Shown here piece by piece: positions 9,101-16,958 of a stretch of DNA of 64,000 bases. The stretch spans positions 1 through 64,000 of the forward strand of contig JAHDWA010000005.1 in NCBI GenBank assembly GCA_023382535.1, in the 5' to 3' direction. Within the stretch, counting starts at the first letter, position 1, and each line of letters begins with the position of its first letter. The translations under genes and the position numbers were made by a program. Origin of the DNA: Anaerolineae bacterium. GTDB taxonomy: Bacteria; Chloroflexota; Anaerolineae; 4572-78; J111. A model generated the notes under the pieces. It was not told the origin of the DNA, did not search any database, and saw only the letters and a list, made by a program, of their open reading frames with translations.

Positions 9101-9865
9101 CTATGGCTGAATGTCAGCTACTGAATTGACGACATGATTGGGGCGGTAAGGAAAATTAGCAATCATATCCAGCCGGGTGACCCCGGTCAAAACCAGGATG
9201 GTTTCTAATCCGCTCTCCAGGCCAACTTTGATGTCGGTATCCATTCGGTCCCCGACCATAAACGTATTTTCAGAATGTTCCCCAAGATAGCGTAGCGCCG
9301 AACGCATCATTAATGGGTTAGGTTTGCCGACAAAGTAAGGAGTAAAGCCAGTGGCCTTTTCGATCAGTGCCGCTACAGCGCCACAAGCGGGCGTCAGACC
9401 GGTTTCGGAGGGGCCGGAGGGGTCAGGATTAGTCGCAATAAACGACGTCCCGGCCCAAATGAGCTGTGTCGCCCGAATAATTTTATCGTAGGGGTAGGAT
9501 TCAGTTTCACCCAGAATTACATAATCAGGTTTGTAATCGGTCAATGTATAACCAACATCGGTTAAAGCTTGGTACAAGCCGATGTCTCCCAAAACGTAAG
9601 CGGACCCATGTGGTTTTTGAGACTGGACAAAGGCGGCAGTAGCCATCGCACTACTATAAATTTGCTGCGTGCCAATGTTTATTCCTGCCGACTGCAGCCG
9701 GTGCTGCAAATCTGTTGCAGTGTAGCGTGAGTTGTTGGTTAAAACAAGATACTTATGCCCGCCGGCAATCAGGCGTTCAATAAATTCGGCAGCCCCTGGA
9801 ATTGGATTTTGGCCTTGAACAAGGACTCCATCCATATCAATCAGGTAAGTCTTTTTGCTATTCAC
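9101..9865 (-). CDS. HAD-superfamily phosphatase, NagD/AraL type (class IIA)
   Basis: A 254-residue cytoplasmic phosphatase. All four HAD motifs are present: DMDGV (Asp10 nucleophile, Asp12 acid/base), TNNS near residue 43, the lysine in GKPNP near residue 178, and GDRMDTD near residue 204. The large cap between motifs II and III is of the NagD type. The family removes phosphate from nucleotides and sugar phosphates; the substrate here is not readable. It lies 30 bases downstream of the LysM-M23 gene and probably shares its transcript. Confidence 0.88.
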   Translation of the reverse strand: MNSKKTYLIDMDGVLVQGQNPIPGAAEFIERLIAGGHKYLVLTNNSRYTATDLQHRLQSAGINIGTQQIYSSAMATAAFVQSQKPHGSAYVLGDIGLYQALTDVGYTLTDYKPDYVILGETESYPYDKIIRATQLIWAGTSFIATNPDPSGPSETGLTPACGAVAALIEKATGFTPYFVGKPNPLMMRSALRYLGEHSENTFMVGDRMDTDIKVGLESGLETILVLTGVTRLDMIANFPYRPNHVVNSVADIQP

Positions 9866-9895
9866 TCTTCCTCACTTCTTCATGAAGTATTTGGG

Positions 9896-11173
9896 CTAAG
9901 GAATCATCTGCTGGACCCACTGGAGCGGCTCTACAGCAATCCCGTTCAGTCTCAGTTCCCAGTGCAAATGGGGTCCGGTGACCAAACCGGTATCGCCAAT
10001 AAAGCCGATTAAATCCCCTGGCTTCACCTCTTGACCGACTACAACGGCCAGTTGATTTTGATGCCAGTAACCGCTAAATAAGCCTAGCCCGTGGTCAATG
10101 ACCACAGCGTTCCCGCGCACCATTAATTTTTCGGCCAGTACGATTTTGCCGGCAGCGGGAGCATAAATCGGTGCACCGACATCACCGCCAAAGTCAGTGC
10201 CCGTGTGAAAACTGGCAATATCGCTGCCATTATAGCTGCGCCGAGTGCCAAAATAACTGGTCAGGCGCAGGGTATCGGGCAGCATTGGATAATTAAATGA
10301 TCCTTGCCAGAGGGGTCGTGGTGAAATTTGAGACCAGAGATGGTCTAGTTTCGCCTGTTCCATTTGCACTAATTCTGGGTCGAGCAACTCCTCTCGTTGC
10401 TCATCAACCTCAATATTTTCCACCCCGTAAGGGCCTTCAATGACATTAACATTTTTTAAAGCGACTATTTGTGAACCGTTAGCGAGGTTTGCCGTCAGCT
10501 TAAGCGGATAGATCTTCGGTTCAGTTAGAGCAGGAATGGCCGTAATTCCCCAGAATTGACCATTGCTGTCATCACTAAAAAAGATGGGGCGATTATCAAA
10601 ATCGGCACTTAGAGTGGCCGGGGCGACCAGCTTTACTCGGATGACGAGGGTTCGGCCCTGGATAATTGTTGGTTCTGAAAGTTCAATGCTGGCAAAAGGT
10701 GCTGGTAATTTTTCCGGTTTAGGCTGGGGGCCACCGGGAATCTTCAGGATCTGGCCTACCTGCAAAAGATCAGGGTTGACCAACCGGTTAGCTACAACAA
10801 GCTCTTCTGGAGAGACGCCGTATATGTTAGCGATGGAAAAGAGCGTGTCGCCGGGCCGGACGGCGTGGGTTCGGCCGACTCCTTGGGGTGTAGAAGCGAT
10901 TTGAGCAGAAGTGTTGGGCAAAGTGAGCCGCTGGCCGGGAAAAATGAGATCGAAATTTGACAAGTTATTGGCCAGGGCAATATCGAATATGTTGCGGTTA
11001 TAACGTAAGGCAATGGCGGCCAGGGTATCACCAGGCTGGACGGTGTAAATAAATGGCCCCGACTCCTGCTGCTTCCCTTCTTGGGCTAAAGCTGGAGTGA
11101 CAGAAATACCTATCCCGAGCAACATGAGGGTCAAGACGGTCAGTAGCTTGATAGATTCTTGAAATGAGATCAT
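9896..11173 (-). CDS. LysM-domain M23 family metallopeptidase
   Basis: A 425-residue exported protein: signal peptide ending near ALA (about residue 30), two LysM domains (about 42-87 and 103-147, both with PGDT and LxVGQxLxIP-type ends), a linker domain, and a C-terminal LytM/M23 peptidase. Zinc ligands are visible as HTGTDFG and the HLHWE motif. Such enzymes cut peptidoglycan cross-links or, when inactive, act as amidase activators; both zinc motifs are intact, so activity is likely. Followed in operon by the HAD phosphatase. Confidence 0.9.
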   Translation of the reverse strand: MISFQESIKLLTVLTLMLLGIGISVTPALAQEGKQQESGPFIYTVQPGDTLAAIALRYNRNIFDIALANNLSNFDLIFPGQRLTLPNTSAQIASTPQGVGRTHAVRPGDTLFSIANIYGVSPEELVVANRLVNPDLLQVGQILKIPGGPQPKPEKLPAPFASIELSEPTIIQGRTLVIRVKLVAPATLSADFDNRPIFFSDDSNGQFWGITAIPALTEPKIYPLKLTANLANGSQIVALKNVNVIEGPYGVENIEVDEQREELLDPELVQMEQAKLDHLWSQISPRPLWQGSFNYPMLPDTLRLTSYFGTRRSYNGSDIASFHTGTDFGGDVGAPIYAPAAGKIVLAEKLMVRGNAVVIDHGLGLFSGYWHQNQLAVVVGQEVKPGDLIGFIGDTGLVTGPHLHWELRLNGIAVEPLQWVQQMIP

Positions 11174-11231
11174 TTTATGTCGCCTAAAATCGTTAGGTGT
11201 ATTTTAATCTCAACTGGAAAATCACGCTAAT

Positions 11232-11264
11232 GATAAAAAGAAAACCGCCCTTTAAGGCGGCTTT
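11232..11264 (-). terminator. Rho-independent terminator of the 13390-11299 operon
   Basis: On the minus strand a GCCGCC/GGGCGG hairpin is followed by a T-rich run (TTTTCTTTTT). It lies about 35 bases past the stop of the 139-residue gene. Confidence 0.75.
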
Positions 11265-11298
11265 ATAAGTACGCTACTACAGACAGAAGCCTCTCCGG

Positions 11299-11718
11299 TT
11301 AGATTGATAAGTTGACCGGACGAATGCCGTCATAAACTTGATGCCCGCCAATGGTCCGCAAAATTAATTCAGGGGTTTTCTTCTGCAATTTGGCGTGAAT
11401 CTCAAGGGGAGTCAGCGGGGTGTTATCATTCGCAATAAAAAGACGAAAGATGGACCGGGTTAAGGGCATATTCTCGTCAATAAAATTCGGCTGCTGGGAA
11501 CAATGCGTCTGGATGGTGTACCACAGTAAATCTAATTGAAAAACTTCACCCGTTTCAGGATTAACCCAATCAAAAGTTTGGCCATCCTGCAGATTGGCTC
11601 TCGCTTCCGAGCACTGGTGGCTCTGCAAATAAGCGCCCAGGCTTTGACGCTGTTTTTGCCACCAGGCAAAATCTACGTGAAACTTTGTATCAAGAGTTGG
11701 TTTTATATATTTAGCCAT
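11299..11718 (-). CDS. Hypothetical protein, 139 residues
   Basis: I do not recognise this protein. It is soluble in appearance, with no signal peptide or membrane segment and many aromatic residues in the N-terminal half (DFAWWQKQ, LLWYTIQTHC). The C-terminal half reads as a small alpha/beta unit (PLTPLEIHAKL, RTIGGHQVYDGIRPV). The phrase on starting with the tail LEIHAKL...PELILRTIGG suggests a winged-helix-like fold, but this is a guess. It follows the 548-residue gene by 25 bases and is closed by a terminator, so the two probably act together. Confidence 0.6.
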   Translation of the reverse strand: MAKYIKPTLDTKFHVDFAWWQKQRQSLGAYLQSHQCSEARANLQDGQTFDWVNPETGEVFQLDLLWYTIQTHCSQQPNFIDENMPLTRSIFRLFIANDNTPLTPLEIHAKLQKKTPELILRTIGGHQVYDGIRPVNLSI

Positions 11719-11743
11719 ATTGTTTAAAGCAGTTTATCCTCTG

Positions 11744-13390
11744 CTAATCGCGGAGATTTGGATCATAAATCCAGTAACCATTTTTCATGGGTATAAAACA
11801 GCGATGTTTAACCAGTTCCTGAAAGATTGGCCCTGGACCGGCACGCCGGATGATATTGACTGCACTATAAAGAGTTTTGGCGTGAACCGTACTCTGAGGG
11901 TTAAGCTTGGATAACTCTGGAAATACCTGGCAAAGAATATCATAAATGGACAACTTTTTCTCAAGAGCATTTAACCAGAGGGTGTCAATCTGGGCTGGGT
12001 TTGACTCGCCAATAATCATTAGCTCATCATACTTGCCACTGATGGCCTCTTTGCTCATCTGGAAGACAAGTTTGTTGCCACTGACCGTAGCGGTCCGCAC
12101 CCAATCGCGTTGGGCGCGTAGGGTCTGATAATCTACAACGAGCCGCATAGGATTATCGGTGCGTTTGATATTGATATAGGCGCCCACCGGCAGCTTGTTT
12201 TTAGTATACCATTCATCCAACCCGAAGACATACTTGTCATTCAACACAGACCACCCAGGTATGACATCGCCCGTACGGCCATCAACAAACTCAAAGAGAA
12301 CCGGGTTATAATAGCTGGTAGGGAAGAAAGATTGCGTTTTAGGTGTGATTGGTAAAGTACCGACTCGCCGGTGCGGATAGTTGAGCACAATGGTTATACT
12401 TGGGGTGTCGGGACCCACAGCCGGAACATCCTCAGGCAAAGTTGCCTCGTCATCAATTTCGGCTAACAGCGCCTTCAAATCCTCGTCAAAAGAGTTGAAA
12501 TTGTAACCCTGGCCTGGATCTACCTGAAGCCGACGAGGAGCGTGGTGAGCCTCCGGCGGTTCAATCCGCTCTAGATACCAGAGCACTTGCCCGGACGGTC
12601 CGACATCGTCAAAACGTTCGTCATTCGCCAGCCGGTAGCTTACTGAGAAACGCAGGGTATCGGTAATATCTTGACCTTCAGCCAACCCCATTTGCTCAAT
12701 GAGCGCGTCAACGCTGAGAGGCCCATTATTAATGTCAATGGCGGCGTCAGCAATGTTAAATAGCCCTTCGTGAAAATCGGGCAGGAGATCACGTAAGAAA
12801 TACTGGTCGTGAAAGTGTACAAAATCATGGCCGTTTACCAGGGCGGTTTCAACTCTGGGGCGAATGAAATCATCGCCATAGATCTGGTAGATTTCTTCCG
12901 GCGAGATTAACCCTTGCAGACTAGCCAGGCTTTGGTTGCTATCCAAATTGAGGGGATGGGGGTGATCAAAGTTAGTAGCAAATTCGCGCCTGACACTGCC
13001 GTTATCGAAGCTCACTTCGATAACATTGAAGGTTCCATGCACGGGATGGCGGCCTGGACGCACAGTTTTAACGGTACCCACGGCAAAATCCAGGGCTGGA
13101 AAGACTACCTGTTCGCCAACGGCGTAACTTTCTTTGGGCTGATAAAGTTTACCCTGTTGAAACTCACTCCGGGCTGCTAATTCTTCGGCTTGGTACTGGC
13201 GCCTGACCAAAGTGAGAGCAATTTCATCAAGAGTAAAGACACGATTTGCTTCCAGAATTTGGTTGTAAATAAATTCTATATCTTTGTTACTAACGGTAAA
13301 TTGGCTTTGCCAATAAGCCGGGGTCTGAGTCTTACGCTGAACCAAGATGAGGCATACCTCTAAATTTTTGGAGATTATGTTTTCTGCCAA
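11744..13390 (-). CDS. Hypothetical protein, about 548 residues
   Basis: Not recognised. The N-terminal part resembles a winged-helix-like segment (FTLDEIALTLVRRQY) followed by a beta-rich domain (SYAVGEQVVFPAL...GTVKTVRPG) that looks like a small barrel binding unit. The C-terminal region resembles in style the companion gene (KLNPQSTVHAKTLYSAVNIIRR). No transmembrane segment or catalytic motif is evident. The 5' end is a TTG at 13390; a good promoter ends only a few bases upstream, so the message would be almost leaderless or start further inside. The gene and its partner might bind DNA or regulate transcription, but this rests on weak fold impressions only. Confidence 0.6.
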   Translation of the reverse strand: MAENIISKNLEVCLILVQRKTQTPAYWQSQFTVSNKDIEFIYNQILEANRVFTLDEIALTLVRRQYQAEELAARSEFQQGKLYQPKESYAVGEQVVFPALDFAVGTVKTVRPGRHPVHGTFNVIEVSFDNGSVRREFATNFDHPHPLNLDSNQSLASLQGLISPEEIYQIYGDDFIRPRVETALVNGHDFVHFHDQYFLRDLLPDFHEGLFNIADAAIDINNGPLSVDALIEQMGLAEGQDITDTLRFSVSYRLANDERFDDVGPSGQVLWYLERIEPPEAHHAPRRLQVDPGQGYNFNSFDEDLKALLAEIDDEATLPEDVPAVGPDTPSITIVLNYPHRRVGTLPITPKTQSFFPTSYYNPVLFEFVDGRTGDVIPGWSVLNDKYVFGLDEWYTKNKLPVGAYINIKRTDNPMRLVVDYQTLRAQRDWVRTATVSGNKLVFQMSKEAISGKYDELMIIGESNPAQIDTLWLNALEKKLSIYDILCQVFPELSKLNPQSTVHAKTLYSAVNIIRRAGPGPIFQELVKHRCFIPMKNGYWIYDPNLRD

Positions 13391-13403
13391 AAGGCAATAT
13401 CAA

Positions 13404-13432
13404 ATTATACTATTGTTCATAAGCCTTGACAA
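13404..13432 (-). promoter_or_regulatory. Promoter of the 548-residue hypothetical gene
   Basis: TTGTCA (13427-13432), a 17-base spacer, and a consensus TATAAT (13404-13409) on the minus strand. The transcript would start near 13397, seven bases before the proposed TTG start. Its position downstream of the RNA terminator shows that the upstream structured RNA is a separate transcription unit. Confidence 0.65.
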
Positions 13433-13469
13433 ATCCCTCTATTCTTGCGCTTTTATCAGGACCGGCGAC

Positions 13470-13678
13470 AAAAAAAGACACTCACTTGGGAGGAAGTGAG
13501 TGTCTTTTCCTCTCAGGGCCGGGTGGGGTCGCTTTCCCTGAGAAATCCTGTTGCATCTGGCAAAAATAAATCTTGGGGAAGATTTTTTTCCAGCGTCAGT
13601 CAGGCCGATAATTTTTGAAGAGGCTTTGGCTGTGGGTGCAGCCGCAAATGGGAGGAGTTAGACGCAACAGGTTAAGTT
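13470..13678 (-). ncRNA. Candidate free-standing structured RNA of unknown family, about 205 nt
   Basis: A promoter (-35 at 13708-13713, extended -10 at 13685-13690) places a start near 13678. The RNA then folds: CCTGTTGCGTCT (13660-13671) pairs over 12 positions with AGATGCAACAGG (13547-13558), one G-U included. Inside this stem are a GGCTG/CAGCC hairpin and a long A/U hairpin with a CCCC loop (about 13562-13595). After it come an 8-bp stem (13511-13518 with 13536-13543) and a 15-bp terminator hairpin with a T run. I compared it by eye with tmRNA, RNase P, SRP, 6S and the common riboswitches and found no match. The downstream gene has its own promoter, so a riboswitch role is less likely than a trans-acting RNA. 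Confidence 0.55.
13473..13508 (-). terminator. Strong terminator hairpin ending the structured RNA
   Basis: AAAAGACACTCACTT (13473-13487) and its exact complement (13494-13508) form a 15-bp stem with a six-base loop. On the minus strand it runs into a long T tract. It sits between divergently transcribed protein genes, where no protein-gene terminator would be expected, which argues for an RNA gene. Confidence 0.8.
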
Positions 13679-13684
13679 AGTATA

Positions 13685-13713
13685 ACTATAGCATACATTG
13701 CCGATAGAGTCAG
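13685..13713 (-). promoter_or_regulatory. Promoter of the structured RNA
   Basis: On the minus strand CTGACT (13708-13713), a 17-base spacer ending in TGC, and TATAGT (13685-13690). The extended -10 form compensates for the weak -35. The predicted start falls just before the closing stem of the RNA. Confidence 0.55.
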
Positions 13714-13784
13714 TAAATTTTTCGTAAATATTTTTACGCAAGAGGTACCTGGTTTCTAAAGTCTATCCTGTTTGTAAAGAACGT

Positions 13785-13813
13785 TTGCACCCGCTCTCAC
13801 GCCGTGCTACACT
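13785..13813 (+). promoter_or_regulatory. Promoter of the ABC exporter gene
   Basis: TTGCAC (13785-13790), exactly 17 bases, then TACACT (13808-13813) preceded by TGC. The transcript would begin near 13820, giving a leader of about 35 bases before the ATG at 13856. Confidence 0.6.
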
Positions 13814-13855
13814 GGCTGGTGCATTACTTGATAAAGTTCTACTTTACGTCCAGAA

Positions 13856-15679
13856 ATGGGTCTAAAAATGTTCCGACCGCGTCGTCCTGATTTTTCCACA
13901 GACAAGGAGGAGAGTCGCCAGCCGCTCACCCGTGAGCACCTGCGCGGCTATCGGCGCTTGCTCTTTTACATCAGCCCTTATCGGAATCGTATGATCCTGG
14001 CTATTGCCGCCCTGGTGGTGGGGACACTACTGGGCCTGGTCATGCCGCTGGTCGTGCGTAATATTGTGGATGTGGTTTTTGTGGAGAGGAACCTGGCCTT
14101 GCTCAACCGGGCTACGGTTCTGTTGGCGCTGGTTTTTCTGGCTCAGGCTTTTTTCAGCTTTATTAATCGCTACAATACCTCCTTTGTCGGTGAGCGGGTG
14201 GTGGCCGATTTGCGCGAGCAGCTTTACCGCCACTTAATGACCCTCTCGCTACGTTTTTACGCCGACCGGCGCACGGGTGAATTGGTCTCACGGGTAACCA
14301 ATGATGTCACGACTCTGCAAGCGGCGGTGACGGACAATCTGGTCAGTCTGCTGCAACAGGGCCTGACTTTGATTGGAGGCGTGATCTTGCTCTTTTGGCT
14401 TGATTGGCGGTTGACCAGCGTTATTTTGGGTGGAATTCCTATCGTCACCCTGACCATGGTTTTCCTGGGCCGCAAAATTCGCCGCGCCGCTGCTGAGGTG
14501 CAAGACCGGCTGGCCGAGGCGTCGGCGGTGGTGGATGAGACGATTGGCAACGTGCGTATTGTCAAATCTTTTGCCCGTGAAGCCTATGAAATGGCTCGTT
14601 TTGCGGCCAAGGTGGAAGAAACCTTTGGGGCAGCTATGCGCCGGGTTAAAATTTCGGCGGTTTTGGCCCCAACGATTGGCTTTATGGCTTTTATGTCCCT
14701 TACCATTACGCTCTGGTTTGGTGGGTACGAGGTGATCCAGGGCTACCTGTCGCCCGGCGGGCTGGTGGCCTTTTTGATTTACACCCTGCTGGTGGCAGGT
14801 CCCATTGCCGCTTTTTCCGGATTGTACAGCCAATTTCAAGTGGCTCTCGGGGCGACAGAGCGCCTTTTTGAGTTACTGGATTTGCAGCCTGAAATTGCCG
14901 ATGCGCCCCATGCTTACCCCCTCCCGACGATTATCGGACAGATCGTCTTTAACCGGGTCAGCTTTGAGTATGACTCCAGCTTGCCGGTCTTGCATAATGT
15001 ATCGTTAGGGGTAAAACCAGGGCAAGTGATCGCCTTGGTTGGGCCGAGTGGGGCCGGCAAAACCACCCTGGTCAATCTCATTCCTCGTTTTTATGATGTT
15101 ACCTCCGGTTGCATCACGATTGACGGCCACGACATTCGCCAGGTAACGCTCCTGAGTTTGCGCGAACAAATTGGCATGGTACCTCAAGAAACCGCGTTGT
15201 TTTCCGACACTATTCACGAAAATATTCGTTATGGTAAGTTGGAGGCGAGCCAGGCCGAAATTGAAGCGGCTGCCCGCGCGGCTAATGCGCATGAGTTTAT
15301 TATGAACATGCCTCAAGGTTATGAGACTCGCGTTGGCGAGCGGGGCATTAAATTGAGTGGAGGTCAGCGGCAGCGCGTTGCCATCGCCCGGGCCATCCTG
15401 AAGAACCCCCGGATTCTCATTTTGGATGAAGCCACCTCCTCCCTGGATAGTGAGTCGGAGCAGTTGGTACAAGAAGCTCTGGAACGCTTGATGAAATCAC
15501 GGACCACATTTGTGATTGCGCATCGTTTGAGTACCATTATAAACGCCGATTGGATTTTAGTTCTGGAAGGGGGCCGGATTGTAGAGCAGGGTACCCATGC
15601 CGAATTAGTGGCTCGTCCCGATGGGCTTTACCACAAGTTGCATGCCCTACAATTTAAGTTTGAACTGGAGGGAGAATGA
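13856..15679 (+). CDS. ABC exporter, fused transmembrane and ATPase domains (MsbA/multidrug type)
   Basis: A 607-residue half-transporter expected to work as a homodimer in the inner membrane. Six membrane helices span about residues 40-330, including the family motifs RRTGELVSRVTND and ETIGNVRIVKSFAREAYE. The ATPase domain follows: Walker A GPSGAGKTT near 396, signature LSGGQRQR near 500, Walker B ILILDEATS near 521 and H-loop IAHRLST. Relatives export lipids, drugs or peptides; the substrate cannot be told. An alternative ATG lies four codons downstream. It is followed 43 bases later by the site-2 protease gene. Confidence 0.9.
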   Translation: MGLKMFRPRRPDFSTDKEESRQPLTREHLRGYRRLLFYISPYRNRMILAIAALVVGTLLGLVMPLVVRNIVDVVFVERNLALLNRATVLLALVFLAQAFFSFINRYNTSFVGERVVADLREQLYRHLMTLSLRFYADRRTGELVSRVTNDVTTLQAAVTDNLVSLLQQGLTLIGGVILLFWLDWRLTSVILGGIPIVTLTMVFLGRKIRRAAAEVQDRLAEASAVVDETIGNVRIVKSFAREAYEMARFAAKVEETFGAAMRRVKISAVLAPTIGFMAFMSLTITLWFGGYEVIQGYLSPGGLVAFLIYTLLVAGPIAAFSGLYSQFQVALGATERLFELLDLQPEIADAPHAYPLPTIIGQIVFNRVSFEYDSSLPVLHNVSLGVKPGQVIALVGPSGAGKTTLVNLIPRFYDVTSGCITIDGHDIRQVTLLSLREQIGMVPQETALFSDTIHENIRYGKLEASQAEIEAAARAANAHEFIMNMPQGYETRVGERGIKLSGGQRQRVAIARAILKNPRILILDEATSSLDSESEQLVQEALERLMKSRTTFVIAHRLSTIINADWILVLEGGRIVEQGTHAELVARPDGLYHKLHALQFKFELEGE

Positions 15680-15722
15680 AATTGTCAAGGGTTAACAACC
15701 AATTACCCATTGATAACCGCTA

Positions 15723-16472
15723 ATGCGAGGCTCATGGCGCATGGCCCGGCTGGCGGGCGTTAATATAAATGTCCACTGGAGCTTTAGCTTTATCATTCTG
15801 TGGGTGATTGTGCAAGGCGCCGTCAGCCACCGCAATCTCGAAGCGATTATATTTGCACTGGTGGCGGTACTGCTGCTGTTTGCCTGTGTGACCCTCCACG
15901 AGTTGGGCCATGCGCTTATTGCCCTGCGGCTGAATGTGCCGGTCAAGAATATTATCTTGCTGCCAATCGGGGGGCTGGCACAGATGCAGTCGCTGCCGGA
16001 AAAGCCGGTTCACGAGATGCTCATTGCCGGCGCTGGGCCATTGGTTAATCTATCCCTGGTGATCGGATTAATTCCAGCGGCATTTTTTTTCAGTGAAGAA
16101 GCCCTGTTATGGGGATTTTTAGACTCGCCGGGCACGGTTCTTGAAGCCGTTATGCAATCTTTTTTCGAACAAGGGGCCGTTTTAGGGTTAATTATTTTCC
16201 TACTGCTCTCTAACGTTATTTTGTTTATCTTTAATTTGATTCCGGCGTTTCCAATGGATGGCGGGCGCATCTTGCGCGCCTTCCTGGCTCTATTCGTTGC
16301 CTATCCTCTGGCCACCCAAATTGCCGTGATGGTAGGCCGGACAATTGCGCTATTGCTGATCCTCGGTTCATTCTATTTTAGAAATCCGGCTCTCTTATTT
16401 GTAGCGATATTTGTGTTTATCGCCGGGCGGCCGATCCGGGTGAAGCCTTCTTATCCCAACCTGCGCCTTTGA
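15723..16472 (+). CDS. Site-2 protease family (M50) membrane metalloprotease
   Basis: A 249-residue protein with five or six membrane segments. The zinc motif HELGH is at about residues 59-63 and the third ligand lies in NLIPAFPMDGGR near residue 179, so the active site is complete. No PDZ or CBS domain is present, which makes it a minimal member. The family cuts membrane-anchored regulators such as anti-sigma factors, but no obvious target lies beside it. The upstream neighbour on the same strand is the ABC exporter. Confidence 0.88.
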   Translation: MRGSWRMARLAGVNINVHWSFSFIILWVIVQGAVSHRNLEAIIFALVAVLLLFACVTLHELGHALIALRLNVPVKNIILLPIGGLAQMQSLPEKPVHEMLIAGAGPLVNLSLVIGLIPAAFFFSEEALLWGFLDSPGTVLEAVMQSFFEQGAVLGLIIFLLLSNVILFIFNLIPAFPMDGGRILRAFLALFVAYPLATQIAVMVGRTIALLLILGSFYFRNPALLFVAIFVFIAGRPIRVKPSYPNLRL

Positions 16473-16490
16473 TCGGAGAAGATTAACCTG

Positions 16491-16958
16491 TTATTGCGCT
16501 GGGTTGTCCTCAATCTTAACCTCATTCGTTACTGCCCAATAGCCATCTGCCTCTCTGGTTACGGTCAACTGCCAGCCCTGATATCCTGACCCATCGCCGC
16601 GATAGACCTTGACCGTGGCCCTGTGGTGGCCCTGATTGTACTGAATTTCCTGAATGTAAAGATAGGGCGCCGTTTGCGGCCGGCTGCTAAAGTATTCCTC
16701 GGCCCCGGCCGGGTAAAGCCAGACCGAATGCCCGCCGTTTTGGTTCTGTCCCCCAAAGCGGACCCGCGGCTCGTCTCGCCGGAAGTGGATGACCAGATCT
16801 TTGACCGGCCCGCGCGTCTCTCGTTCATAGGCATAAACGGCCTGCCGGATCTCGTTGTTAAGTTGATACTCTGGATTTACCGTCCCGCAGGCTACGCCGG
16901 GTAAGAGCAAAACAATAAAAATGAGGATGAAATGACGAATGGTGAGCTTAAACCTCAT
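16491..16958 (-). CDS. Small lipoprotein of unknown function
   Basis: A 155-residue exported protein with an N-terminal hydrophobic signal ending in a lipobox-like LPGVAC at about residues 19-24. The remainder is a soluble domain rich in charged and aromatic residues, with a FRRDEPRVRFGGQNQ segment and a C-terminal ...READGYWAVTNEV that is compatible with a beta-sheet domain. I do not recognise a family. It overlaps the end of the MazG gene by four bases, so it is translated with it. Confidence 0.7.
   Translation of the reverse strand: MRFKLTIRHFILIFIVLLLPGVACGTVNPEYQLNNEIRQAVYAYERETRGPVKDLVIHFRRDEPRVRFGGQNQNGGHSVWLYPAGAEEYFSSRPQTAPYLYIQEIQYNQGHHRATVKVYRGDGSGYQGWQLTVTREADGYWAVTNEVKIEDNPAQ

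Noticed and set aside
13511..13600. Plus-strand text with GGGTGGGGTCGCTTTCCCTG and CTGAGA resembling a T-box or TPP riboswitch.
   Set aside because: The T-box core ACCGCG and the TPP segment between CTGAGA and CCAGCG are missing. The promoter and T run place the RNA on the minus strand.
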